Assembly (NCBI GenBank): GCA_964036665.1
Contig: OZ038527.1
Coordinates: 8,959,835 to 9,023,834 of the forward strand
From: Gordius sp. MW1
Taxonomy: Eukaryota > Nematomorpha > Gordioida > Gordea > Gordiidae
DNA: 64,000 nt
Reading direction: 5' to 3'
This document shows positions 33,705 to 44,699 of this stretch, piece after piece. Both the position numbers and the translations under genes were made by a program. How positions within the stretch are numbered: position 1 is the stretch's first letter; each line of letters opens with the position of its first letter. Under the pieces are notes generated by a model. It was not told where the DNA came from and searched no databases. It saw only the letters and a program-made list of their open reading frames with translations.

Positions 33705-33745
33705 TTTCTCCGGATGATGGGCTATAATAGCCCGAAATATCTCGT
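33705..33745 (+). ncRNA. Possible decayed hammerhead ribozyme
   Basis: The sequence reads cggatga, a 5-bp stem (gggct/agccc) with a 5-base loop, then gaaa, the layout of a hammerhead core. The canonical core is CTGATGA before stem II and GAAA after it; here one base of the first box differs (CGGATGA). Penelope-like elements are known to carry such motifs. The changed core base and the lack of an obvious stem I/III partner make present activity unlikely. Confidence 0.45.
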
Positions 33746-33859
33746 ACCATTTCCCTCTACCTACTTTATCAATCCAAACCCACCAATTTATACAAAGAAA
33801 TACACAATTAAAATGTTATTTGTAAAATATAAGCGCAAAATAGATTAATTTCGAAAATT

Positions 33860-33985
33860 ATGAATCTGAGCTGAGCATATTAAAGTTAATTTACTGTGTT
33901 ATATCGAATTTTTAACTGGGCAAGTTAATAAATACTGAGCACATTCTACTAAGCATTTTTTTAATTTATTACTGAGCATTTAAAT
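33860..33985 (+). repeat. TACTGAGCA motif cluster (middle)
   Basis: CTGAGCA motifs at about 33870, 33935 and 33972 and near-matches (aactgggca, tactaagca), in the orientation opposite to the 29765-29945 cluster. Confidence 0.7.
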
Positions 33986-34135
33986 AGCATCAATACCCTA
34001 ACAACCTTTGGCCCCCAAGCCTTACAACTTTTTAAAAAAAATAGGGAAACAAATCTCATTGCTATTCCATGATAATCGCGAATCGTTTTTTATACGGCAG
34101 AAAATCGGCATAACTAACTGTAAATATAATTCACT

Positions 34136-34362
34136 AGCTGACCCGGCAAACGTTGTTTTGCTAAAAATACAATTTTCTTTAATATAATAAAATTCGAGAA
34201 AACCTCAGCCTTGTATGTATGACGTCATTATTGTATATGATGCTATAAATGAAACTGGCCGGGAAATGTCCGATGTTTTTAAAACTAAACGGAATTTTAG
34301 GATTCTAAAAAAGCTATTTTACCCATGGCCGCCCAGGGCATCTATGGCTAATTTTTCGCGCG
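34136..34362 (+). repeat. Dispersed repeat starting CTAGCTGACCCGGCAAACG
   Basis: The last about 95 bp (ctaaaaaagctattttaccc ... tctatggctaatttttcgcgc) recur at 36168-36245 in the same orientation. The opening gctgacccggcaaacgttg is the sort of end seen in widely dispersed arthropod repeats, from general recollection only. No protein assigned. Confidence 0.6.
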
Positions 34363-34388
34363 AATATATATTTAATACTAATTATTCA

Positions 34389-35165
34389 TATAGGTTATAC
34401 TGGCAGACAAAGTGTACCGGAAGGAAATTTTAAATGATATTGATACGTCTCAGAATGCCAAGGTTTTTGAAAAGGTATCTAATTTATTTATAGAAAAATG
34501 GTCATCTAGGGCCTTTAAATTTTGCCATTATTTTCATAAAGAATGGATTAATAAAAACAATACATGGTATGAGGGGTATAGGCAGTGTACTCCCAGTACA
34601 AATAATGCCCTAGAATCAGCCAATAGGCTCATAAAAGATGAATTTACTTTAAGAGAACGCCTACCACTTAGTAGGTTTAAGGTCATGGCTATGGATATGG
34701 TTAAGACTTGGTCTTCTGAATATAAGTATTCAAAAAAATTTGTCACAACACCTACAATAAATTTAAAGCTATGGACAGAAGGCTAATTTGCAAGAAATAA
34801 CATTTATAGCCTGTCAAAAAGACTTATTAATTTTACTGAGTTTTGTTTACCAGCAGGAAGTAGTATGATTAGTGAAAATGACATTGGCAATGTGAAAGAA
34901 TTAAGTTTTACAACCTTTGATGAGTTTAAAAAAAAGAATTTTTAGCTTTGGCTATGTGAATTGCCAAACGATTGCGAAAAATGGGTTCAAGGCAAATGCA
35001 ATTGTCCCTCTTTTTATAAAAAAATATATGTGGAAACATGTCGTTGGGTTGGCAATTAAACTTAAATATTGCCAACCACCTAAAGAAGCCAAAAATGTGC
35101 CTATAGGGCAAAAAAGAAAGCGAGGCAGACCCTCAAAGGCTAAATCAGCTTTTATTGTTCAGTAA
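34389..35165 (+). pseudogene. MULE transposase C-terminal region
   Basis: C-terminal part of a Mutator-like (MULE) transposase. The block WYEGYRQCTPSTNNALESANR followed by LIKDEFTLRERLPLSRF matches the conserved region after the MULE DDE core, where the final acidic residue lies (NALES). A stop at about 34784 interrupts the frame, which then continues in phase (RLINFTEFCLPAG). The SWIM zinc-finger region is frameshifted: the C-x-C part (KCNCPSF) is in one frame and the C-x-H part in another, where it reads MWKHVVGLAIKLK with Trp in place of the usual Cys. The end KRKRGRPSKAKSAF is typical of these proteins. The N-terminal half and catalytic Asp residues are missing. Confidence 0.85.
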
Positions 35166-35639
35166 TGGTAAGTTTAGATTATTTAACATTGATTATATAA
35201 CAAATTTTAGGTTTTTGAAATGAAAGTTGTCTCCAGCAAAATTTGTCTATTTTTCATTTTTCATTTTAAATTGTTAATTATTATTATTAATCTGTATTTG
35301 TAAATATTTGTGATTATATTCAAAAAAAATTTATATTTTCCCCTTGATTGATAAATCTCAACAAAATTTGCAAAAAAATACATTATAAACATGTAAAATT
35401 TAAGAAGGGAAAGGCAGAGCATTTAGAATTGGAATTATAGGTCATTACTTTTTATAGCTTTTTTAACTTGCCATTTATTTATTTGAATTGAGAGAAGGGA
35501 GGACTTAAGGGGAAAAAATTCAAGACACTAAGATACCTTAAAACCTTTAAAAATTTAACAATCAAAATAAACTATTTCAATTTCCACACACTCAATTTAA
35601 CTTTATTTTTACAAAATATTAGTGCTAAATAGATTAAGA

Positions 35640-36150
35640 TTGAGTATTATTTATTAAAATTACTGAGCATTTTTTGAAAATACTGAGCATTTTGTATTTA
35701 TAACTGAGCAATATTAAGATTATTTACTGAGCATTTTGGATTTATAACTGAGCAATATTAAGATTATTTACTGAGCATTTTGGATTTATAACTGAGCAAT
35801 ATTAAGATTATTTACTGAGCATTTTTGAATTTTTTACTGAGCACATTAATAAATACTGAGCATATTTTACTGAGCATTTTTGCTTTTTTAACTGAGCATT
35901 TAAATAACATCCTATTATTTATTAAAACTACTGAGCATTTTTTTGAAAATACTGAGCATTTTGGATTTATAACTGAGCAATATTAAGATTATTTACTGAG
36001 CATTTTGGATTTATAACTGAGCAATATTAAGATTATTTACTGAGCATTTTGGATTTATTACTGAGCAATATTAAGATTATTTACTGAGCATTTTTGAATT
36101 CTGAGCACATTAATAAAATACTGAGCATATTTTACTGAGCATTTTTGATT
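35640..36150 (+). repeat. Dense CTGAGCA array, 23 motifs in about 500 bp
   Basis: Twenty-three CTGAGCA motifs (mostly TACTGAGCATTTT or AACTGAGCAATATT) spaced about 12-35 bp apart. The array is itself a direct duplication: a block at about 35655-35905 is repeated at about 35925-36150. It lies just downstream of the MULE fragment. Confidence 0.9.
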
Positions 36151-36167
36151 TTTTAAAACATCCAAAA

Positions 36168-36300
36168 AGAATTTGAGGATTCTGAAAAGGCTATTTTACC
36201 CCTGGCCCCTGGGCATCTATGGCTAAATTTTCGCGCGAATCGGGCCGGTAGTTTCAGAATTTAGCCTTTACTTTACTTTATATATATAATTTAGCCATAA
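36168..36300 (+). repeat. Second copy of the CTATGGCTAA...CGCGCGAAT repeat
   Basis: Same orientation and about 80 bp in common with 34270-34362, then extending into cgggccggtagtttcagaatttagcc. Confidence 0.65.
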
Positions 36301-36522
36301 CCGAATATTTCCAAATATTTAAGGTATATAATTTTTTAATTTATTTACCTCACCTTCACAAAATATGTAATTCTCTTTATAAAAATAATAAATGATTATA
36401 AATATTAAATTAGCGTACTCTAAAGCTTATAAGTTTTTCAAGGAGATGATTGGATTTGGAGTGGACTACGTCTATATAAAGTCTCTAGTAAACACATATT
36501 AATTTGAAATGGGCGTTGAGAT

Positions 36523-36567
36523 AATGAATGAATGAATGAATGAATGAATGAATGAATGAATGAATGA
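36523..36567 (+). repeat. (AATG)n microsatellite
   Basis: About eleven uninterrupted gaat/aatg tetranucleotide units. Confidence 0.97.
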
Positions 36568-39500
36568 GTAACGACAAAAATATAATTATATAGTCATTGT
36601 TAATTTATTAAACATTTAATAATTATAAATTAATATAAAATAACAGAAAAACACACTTTTTTTATACATTGTACTACATCAAATATTGTATTTAATTTTG
36701 TAACGGACTCGTGGAGCGTTACTTATATCCATGCACGATCCGAGTTATATTACGACACATCCCCGCCCCGTTGTTTTCATTAAAGCATAAGCTTGCGGTT
36801 AATTTCGCTTAGAGCTGCACGGATGATTATTATTTATAATGAAAGATGCATATAGTTAAATAAACAATACTATGTAAAAAGATTATAATAAGGCTACATA
36901 CAATTATATGGCATACCTATAGTGAGTTTGTACAGTCAATTAAAAGCCAAAATGGAACGGGTATATTGACAAGAAAAATGTCTATTTTTTAAAATGATGC
37001 CATTAGTAAAACTATATAATGATTGTCAATATAACAATTCAGTATTGCCCCATTTCTAAATAATGTCCCATACATATTTGCTTTAAGCTGCTCTTTGGAG
37101 CTTTTAAAAATAAATCAAACTTTAATTGCCCTGCTTTTTTCATTGCTTGTTAATAAATAACCAAGCGAAAGTTAAATAAAAATTAATCAATTTCCTCAAT
37201 TAATAGATTTACATATTTAAAAACTAATTAAAGAGATCATTAATTAAATTACGATATTGGTGGGGGGGGGGGGGGGGTAGCGCCAAGGCCCCCTTCTAGC
37301 GACCCCACTGGTTTATAATAACCCATTGAGACCGGATTGTATTTTAAAGTGCCTTATTTTACGAGAAATGGAAGCCATTTAGAGGAAATACTATAAAAAG
37401 AATTCACAAGGTGAATCGCATGTTAAACTTGAATAAAACTAAATTTGATAATATCAAAAGGTCTTTAAATATGCAATTTTATAGATTAAACATGGTGTAT
37501 TTACGTGTGATACATTAGACAATATACCTTAATGGGCTAATCTGGTGGTAGGTTGGTTGTGATATCCCACCTGTAATTATCCCACACATATTTACGAAAT
37601 ATTGTATATACGCACGCTCTTCTTCATCCCTTTCCTTTTAGCCCGCATTAATTGTTTTACTTACATGTTATTTTAAAGCACATCTCTTTATTATCAAAGA
37701 CTTTAATTGATGTCATGGCATGGGCCAAGAGACGCACCATCTGCCCGTACTCTTGTAAGACTAGTAAAAGAAAAATATATAAAACGACGCTACATTATTA
37801 AATCCTAAACCCAATATAGATACCAGCTTTATTCTCGTAGTCATAGTCCTAGCCAGCATTGAGATTAGAAGGGGGCTTTTCTATTTTTAAACAATCATAA
37901 ATTCTTTATATTTGTGCAGGATGGGATTTAAGATATAAGGAATAGGAATAAGGGGAGACGGCTTGACAGTGGACAAAACATTAACCGCCTGCACGTTATT
38001 AATTAACCAATTTCGCTTTACATGGTATTATAATCTATTTATTTATATCCGAGAAAACTGAAGAAAAATTATAATTATTGTGAATGAATAAAATGACACA
38101 ACTCTCGATACAATACGTTGTGTATAAAAATCAATGATGCGTGTTCATGTTGATCAATAGGGGAAGAAATAACAAACACGTATAAGCGTGTGGGGGGGGG
38201 GGAAGTATCACACACGTACTGGAAATTAAATGGAAAGGAAAAGTACCACATATGAAGTGGTAGGGTTCAGTACTATGTATATATTAAAATACGCGGCGAG
38301 ATCAAACCAATCTCACAATCAACGAACTTGCAGTATAAAGAAAGGAAGGGAGAGGAATCGAATAAGTATGTGTGAGATAAGCAGTTTTACAAGGGGTTGG
38401 GGGGAAATCCTTTACTTTTGTATAAGAGGACATGGGGGTGGGAGAATTTAAATATACGAGTATCTCCGGATACGACAGGGGCAATAATAATTTAGAGAGG
38501 GGCAAAATGATGATTTTTTGAAATTTTAGCCATAGTAAATTTTAACAAATTTTTGATTTAGATGGCGAGGGGGGCAAGCATAGTTAAGGTTGAGATAGTA
38601 ATAGGTTTATGAGAATTTTGATAAGCTACTGCTATACCTACACAAATAATATAAGGTTCTCCATGATATTAAGCATTTTGTTTACATGTTATAGGTATTT
38701 GTTTATTTATCAGTTCATTTGATATTGAACTTAATACATATTTATTAATTTTTTGGCCGTTAATTATTCATACACCTTGTGATTTGAGGAAGTTTCTAGG
38801 ATTTGTATTCTTTAAAGGGGATGGTGAAAAATGATTATAGGTGCATTTATAAAATTGTTTTATGCTGATCAAGTGCTCCTAATGAAATATTACCCCTTGT
38901 CAAAAAATGTTTAGAATGCCGCAGAATATATAAGAATTTTTGGAAGGGGTGTAGGATGAACCCTCACTTTGGAAGAAGCTTTATTTTAACATATAAATAT
39001 TGAACTTATATCATTTAAATTAATTTTATACAATTGGCCCACAATTACGCCCCTCCCCCTATGATGAACATTTGACAAAGTAGTGTTCATTATGTGAATT
39101 GTATTTTAAAATCCGCTATTCAAGGAGCTTTAGAGAAAGTATGAAAAGAGTGGCTCCTTGGAAATCCGAGGGTACTGTTGCAAAAGTAATGTTTTATATA
39201 AACTCATATTTGTTTATCTATATTTAGTTTCCTAAAATCAATTAGACTGTTCATAGGGCTTGAGAGACAACTATTTAACATCAATTTATTGTTGTTATGA
39301 AACCATTATTATATAGCTGATTATAATCAATATGTTACATATGATGAAATTTATAGTGACTGTTCATATGTTTTAAGTTTGAGATGCAATTTAAGATAAC
39401 TTGATGTGAAACTTAATACATAATTATAAGTTAGTATAAAAAATATTATATAATTATATAACAAACTAATATATATTTACTAATTTATATTTAGTACTAT

Positions 39501-39715
39501 CTAATTTTAAGTTAACTATTCATGTGTTATAGATTTGAGAGCCAACTAATTAATATGAAACTATTGTTATTAAAAACCTTTTCTATATAGCTAATTATTA
39601 TATATTTATTATAATATTAATTATGTTGTGATGTTGTATTAAATTAAATTTTTACATACAATTATTTTTTAATATTAATTTTATGCTTTAGATATATTGT
39701 CTAATTTGCCTAACG
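36568..39715. other. Gene-poor AT-rich stretch
   Basis: No coding region is supported. It holds G homopolymers at 37262-37277 and 38193-38202, a dispersed-repeat copy at about 36960-37070 (related to 26140-26215), and a long run of low-complexity AT sequence from 39000. Open frames here are short and without recognisable motifs. Confidence 0.5.
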
Positions 39716-40890
39716 ATTCTTCTTCTTTCTTCTTCTTTCTAGGACTGTTTGTCACCTAGGCTGGTGGTCAGTCTTTTCAGCATTCATTTCCATTTATTTC
39801 TATGTTTACATAGATCCTTATTTATCTTGTGGACTTTCATATCGTACCGTATTTTATGAATACAGGTAAGCTTGGGTCTTCCTCTCCTTCGTTTTCCTGC
39901 AAAATATATCATCTCGATTTTCTTTCCGACGTAGCTATCGTCCCTTCTTTCGACATGGCCATACCATTTTAGTCTATTTGTTAGGAGCTTTGTCGTAATA
40001 GATGTAGTACCCAGAATTCTTCTTATTTCTTTATTTCGCCTATGTTCCTTTTTGCTTACTCCTAGCACCCATCTTAGCATTCTCCTCTCCATGGTCACAA
40101 GACGCTGCTCTTCTCTTTTACGTATAGCCCATGATTCCGAGCTTTACAGGACTGTTGGCTGTATGATGGATTTATACAGTGCGCCTTTTAGTCTACTCGG
40201 AATGTTTTTGTCACACAGAACGCTTGTGAAGACCCTCCACTTAAGCCATCCGGAATTTATCCTTGCTTGGATTTCTTTATCCATTCCACCTTACGATTGA
40301 AGTGTTGATCCTTATTTGAAGGAATCCACGCTTGTAAGTTGCCAATCGCCTAAAGTAAGGGATGCATTTAGCTGGTTTTCATCTGATTTAAACTATGTCT
40401 TCATGTATTCTGTTTTCTTTCGATTTACCCTGAGACCACTTTCTTCTATTGCATTTACCCATTATTTACAATGATAGCCAATTCTTGTTCACTTTTGGCA
40501 CAGAGGATTACATCGCAAAGATCTTTGCCCACGGAGCTTTCTCGCCCAAATCCTTGGTAATAATATCCATTATCATTAGTAAGAGCTGATCCTTAATGGG
40601 CTCCAGTGTTAATGGCAAAGCCCATTGTAGTCCCCACCGTTGTTCTAACGTACGTTTCTATTTCCCTTGTACTATCCTTTATTGCTCTGACGCATAATTC
40701 TGGCACATTGTTTTCTTTAAGACATTTCCACACTAAAGTACGAGGTACTTTACCAAACGCTTTTTCTAGATCGAGGAAACACACGTGTAAAACCTCCTCC
40801 CTTCCTCTAAACCGTTCCATCCATCCTCTAACACTGTTCAGGGCATCTGCAGACCTCTCCGGCATAAATCCGATTTGTTGCATAAATCAA
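39716..40890 (-). pseudogene. LINE reverse transcriptase fragment A
   Basis: Minus-strand LINE ORF2 remnant. At 40883-40593 it reads IGFMPERSADALNSVRGWMERF and then VCFLDLEKAFGKVPRTL, the RT block with the catalytic Asp (usually FxDxxKAFD). The middle is in broken frames. At 40098-39784 lies the C-terminal RMLRWVLGVSKKEH, NRLKWYGHVERRDD and KRRRGRPKL region. The end near 39720-39740 is rich in tcttctt on the plus strand. Stops and frameshifts are common. It belongs to the same broad LINE type as the fragments at 30805 and 43340. Confidence 0.88.
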
Positions 40891-41300
40891 AAATGGTCTT
40901 GGTTTTCATGCTGCTTCTTTGTTGTAGTATACATTTTGGGGTATATGGAATGAGGGAGTTTTGATATCTCGGCTTTCCAAGCCTGATGGAACTATAGATT
41001 TGGACGCTTGACTACCTACTATTCTTTATGATACCGTTATCTTGATGAATTTAACTTTTCTTGACCACTCGGATTGATTGGCTTAATCTAGCACTTCCAT
41101 TTCACTAGCACTCCCTCAAAAGACAAAAGCCCACAAATTTTATTCTGGCCCTTCACTAAGAACCTTGCCAATAGAGTGACTTCACCAGTAACAAACACAA
41201 AAATTGTATTTGGTTACCAAAGCTATAGCTTCTTGGGTCACGAGGGTACACAAGCTCAACCACCAAAGAGATTTCTGGCTCGGTTGAGGTTTCGTTTTAT
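40890..41300 (-). repeat. Upstream part of the LINE family
   Basis: The inverse of 27440-27789. It has no readable protein and lies directly 5' (minus strand) of LINE fragment A. Confidence 0.6.
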
Positions 41301-41407
41301 ATAAAAAATAGCATAATTGTGCATTAAATTTAGAATTCAATGGTGTTGCTTATGGACAATTTTTAGATTTAGTACTCTTGTGAGTATTTTGGAGCCGAAA
41401 CTTCTAT

Positions 41408-41644
41408 ATGATAAATATACGAACTCATTGTTCCGTCACGCACGAATTTATGGCTGGCCGGGTGATCGGCGACGCGCTCCATAACTTTGCCTTGATCGGG
41501 GAGAGCGATGTTCGTCAGCTAATCGGTCTCTCATGTACGTGCGAAAGAATTCACGAACTTTCTCTTCATGTTTGGGTCAATTCGAAGATGACCCTTGGAA
41601 TTGAAGATAGCGTCGTCGGTGACTTCCAGGAGAGACCGATTTGA
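41408..41644. other. GC-richer island with an unidentified open frame
   Basis: A 237-bp stretch distinctly richer in GC than its surroundings, between LINE and hAT sequence. Both strands keep an open frame: forward a 79-codon frame starting with ATG, reverse a frame with LLEVTDDAIFNSKGHLRIDP and ADHPASHKFVRDG blocks. It also contains an inverted pair, ATCGGTCTCTC near 41520-41535 and GAGAGACCGAT near 41630-41642. I recognise neither protein. The reverse frame looks slightly more protein-like. Confidence 0.35.
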
Positions 41645-41661
41645 CTGGAGGCCCTCCTTGC

Positions 41662-43330
41662 GAGAAAAATCACGGTCTCGTCTCGTCTTGAGACGAGAAA
41701 TTTGAAAAATGGAGTCGAGATCGAGACGAGAATTTTGATGTCGAGACGAGACGATACGAGATTTTTTCGGCGAGATCTCGACTTTTTATTGATCGTTAAA
41801 TTTTAGTAAATTATTGTGTATTTTAATTTGCATGATTTACATTTAAGGTATTAAGTGTAAATCAATATGTATGGTATATATTTGATATTAATCCTAAGTG
41901 TAGTAAATATTATCTATTTTTGCAAAAATTTTGAATTTGGCAATCATTTACCTAAGCATGGTTGACCCTTAGGGTATGTGAATAATTTTATAATATAATT
42001 ATAACACATTTGTATCTATCTATAGCATTATTTAATATTACAAAATTTTAGGCTTAGAATGAGTTCTGATGGACTAGTAAATATTAGTAAAGCATATGTG
42101 AATTTCGCAGTTCCTCATCCTGCATGATGCGGTAATTTTAAATTGGTGGTTATTCAGTTTGAAAAAAATAAACATGTTAAGCTAAAGATGCTCGAGATTT
42201 TCTAGCATCCGCCTAACGATTTCAAAAGTACAATAGAGTATTTAGTGACACCGTAATTAATTAAATCTTAAATCATGAGTTTTCTAGTAGTTTTTATGCT
42301 TCAACTAATAGTATACCTCCAAAAATTTGACCCTTAATAAGACATTATGTGAATACATAGTCTTGTCATATGCATAACTTTTCCATTATAAGCTGAGTTG
42401 TGAGGTGCAATCAAATTTATTATAATTTCTAAAATTGTGTAGTATAAAATAAATACACGAACCTATACTGTACTAGATAAATTGCTATTTAATGGAAAAG
42501 TTAGTTAGATTGGAAGGTAATTAATTAGATTACAAATGTGATTATAATAACTTTTTTCATAAAATTATATACGTGCACTTTAATTTAAAGTTTAAAACCT
42601 AGTGTTCTTGATCTATTAATAATTCTGCTTTTATTGTTGGTTTTACTACGTTTTTATATGTGCAACTAATTATCATTTCTGTAAATAATAATATTCTCAT
42701 TAAAAGTCACTCGCACTTTATGGTTTGTAACGCTATAGTAAACATACAATAAACACTATGGCCTATAATTGATGATGGTAACAATAAACTTAGTCAATTA
42801 AGAAGCTTTAGCCAGGGTTAATAAAGGGTCTCAATTTGCGCAATTATGCAACCAACTATAAGCGAACTCATAATTTTCTAACTTTATTTATAGTTGAAAA
42901 ACACAGTGAATTTGATACAATTTGCTAGAACAATAAAATTAATTTTCGATACTTCAAATTTGTTTATAGTTTTTTTAGTCTGCACTTCTTATAGAAAATG
43001 TTATCGTTATTAATTGATTCATATCTTTATATTGTCAATGAGATGTCGTGTCGCTAAATCGTTAAAAAGTTTGTGTATTAAAATTTTTCAAAAATATAAA
43101 AGATTGCCATTTGGATTTTTTAACACTTACTTAATAATTTTAATATAACAGGAGAAATTTTTATTCAGTATATATTTTTTTTAAAGTCGAGACGAGACGA
43201 GACGAGAATTCTCGGCGAGACGAGACCGAGATTTTCATGGATAGAGACGAGACGAGATCAAGATTTTTCTAATCGCTCCCGAGACGAGACGAGATTTTGT
43301 GTTCGAGACCGAGACGAGATCGAAACACTA
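41662..43330. mobile_element. Second GAGACGAGA hAT-type element
   Basis: Same family and orientation as 21979-23416, with matching interior (catgatttacatttaagg, gcatgatgcggtaat blocks) and gagacgag clusters near both ends. The right end GAAACACTA is intact at 43330. The left terminus is damaged: it starts within the agaaaaatcacggtctcg region. The right flank is LINE fragment B, cut in the middle of its RT sequence, so the element landed in that LINE. Confidence 0.83.
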
Positions 43331-43854
43331 CACATGTGCAAATCCTCTTCCCTTTCTTTAAACCGTTCCATTAGTCTTCTAACACTGTTTAGCGCGTCTG
43401 CTGTAGACCTCTCCGGCATGAATCCGAATTGGTTATCTTAAATTTGGACCAAACTCCGAAGCCGCTTTTCGATCGCTCCCACACCTTGAAGTGTGACTCA
43501 TAAGCTTTATCCCTCTGTAATTGTCCTGAATGTCCCCTTTCATCTTGTATATCGGGATCATGTATATCCCTCCACTCGTTAGTGCACCCGTTTTCAAGAT
43601 ATTGTTGAAAAGGTTGGCGAGGAATTGTGCGCCAATATTGCCTAACGCTTTGAAGCCCTCTATTGGTATATTGTCCGGTCCAAGAGCTTTTCCCGACTTT
43701 AATTTACCCATAGCAACTTTGACTTCCGTTTGTCCGCTGTGTTTAATTCTCCTATTGTATTTTCCTGGTTAATGTCTTCGCCTACAGGCCCCTTTTCAAT
43801 TGATAAATCGCTATAATAGTCGTACCATCTTTGTAGTATATGGCGCACATCAGA

Positions 43855-44077
43855 TCTCATCAGGAAAGGAGCACACTTTGTTATTATAACCCAAACCCTA
43901 ACCTTAACCCTTACCCTGCCCTAATACTTACCCTAACCCATATATTTACTTGTTATGATATCACTAGGACATGTTAATATAAAATATTTTGTGCTAAGAC
44001 AATTTGTTAAATTCATCCTGAGCAGTGTGCTCCTTTTCTGATGAGCTCCTTTGACCGGTTCCCTGGCTGTCGTGTGT
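43855..44077. mobile_element. Short MITE inserted in LINE fragment B
   Basis: Ends carry inverted CTCATCAGGAAAGGAGCACACT-type repeats, and the right end also has gctcctttgaccggttccc. It shares its interior (aggacatgttaatataaaatattttgtg) with 18530-18590 in inverted orientation, so it is a shortened relative of the 18255-20590 element. LINE sequence resumes on both sides. Confidence 0.7.
43893..43950 (+). repeat. Degenerate CCCTAA telomere-like repeats
   Basis: Imperfect aaccctaacc-type units inside the MITE. Too short and irregular to be a telomere. Confidence 0.55.
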
Positions 44078-44279
44078 TAGTATTTATCTCTTCTGACCCT
44101 TGATTAGCCGGCATTCTAGGTAATCTTTAGAATTTCGGGCCCTTGACTTTGCGATTTTGTAGATCAATTTTTCTCCTTCCTTTGAGTTTAGTTTACATTT
44201 ATATCGTCGTACACCTTTCTTTTTGCTTTTGCTACGAATTTTTTAAAATTTCCAGACGTCGCACAGAATTCATTCTAAA

Positions 44280-44699
44280 TTACATTTTACCCGCGGTTTT
44301 TGAACTAATTATTAAGTAATAAGATTCTCCCTTTTATTGTTTTACTTATAAAATCACATTATGTACTTGATTATTACGTTGATTTTCATTATTTTATACT
44401 GAACCAACTTTTGATACCTTGATTTTCGTATAAAGAGAAACAACACAATTTTTAAAGATGGCACAAAGTAATATTTTAAAATAACTTTTAAATGTTAATA
44501 TAGAAGATTCTATTTTTGTTCAAGAGAGCCAAGATTATCAAACATCCAATGTTGAAAATGAGTAATTAAGTTATTTGTAATTTTAATATTATTAGTGTAT
44601 ATGAAGCCCTTGCTTGTAAAAACAGTAAGAAATTTTGAATGCTTAAAGTTATATAAGTAGATCAAAATTATCATATTAATTCACATGAATCCACAATAA
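44280..44699. other. AT-rich sequence, no gene seen
   Basis: A short ATG-started frame (44458-44562) with FVQESQDYQTS has a stop in it. Nothing is recognisable. Confidence 0.4.

Larger units (their letters stand above)
31985..33760 (+). pseudogene. Penelope-like retroelement, degenerate
   Basis: Decayed Penelope-like element, identified by two fragments in the right order. RT pieces: DGTAMGNPLAPI at 32215-32250, and after a frameshift FYARYIDDILY at about 32290-32325, containing the catalytic YxDD box. At 33062-33253 lies an open stretch with NLIYKISCADWNLFYCVETK, then RTLALRIQEHK and a downstream His, the layout of the GIY-YIG endonuclease of Penelope-like elements. A hammerhead-like sequence follows at 33705-33745. 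Stops and frameshifts are frequent throughout, so it is inactive. Confidence 0.8.
43340..44265 (-). pseudogene. LINE reverse transcriptase fragment B
   Basis: Minus-strand LINE ORF2 remnant. The pre-RT part, about 44265-44080, reads FVAKAKRKVYDDIN and similar. After an inserted MITE it continues with DVRHILQRWYDYYSDLS near 43860. The RT entry block GKLKSGKALGPDNIPIEGFKALG is at 43708-43640, then IPIYKMKGDIQDNYRGIKLMSH and FGFMPERSTADALNSVRRLMERF near 43430-43360. It ends at the hAT insertion, before the catalytic FLDLEKAF block. The overlap in content with fragment A shows that these are two different copies. Confidence 0.87.

Noticed and set aside
35640..36150. CRISPR array made of CTGAGCA motifs
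   Set aside because: Repeats are far too short, spacers are themselves repeated and AT-rich, and the setting is eukaryotic transposon DNA.
36523..36567. CRISPR-like short regular repeat
   Set aside because: A plain tetranucleotide microsatellite without spacers, in a eukaryotic genome.
38230..38505. Overlapping open frames on both strands
   Set aside because: They are short, without domains, splice context or similarity to anything I recognise.
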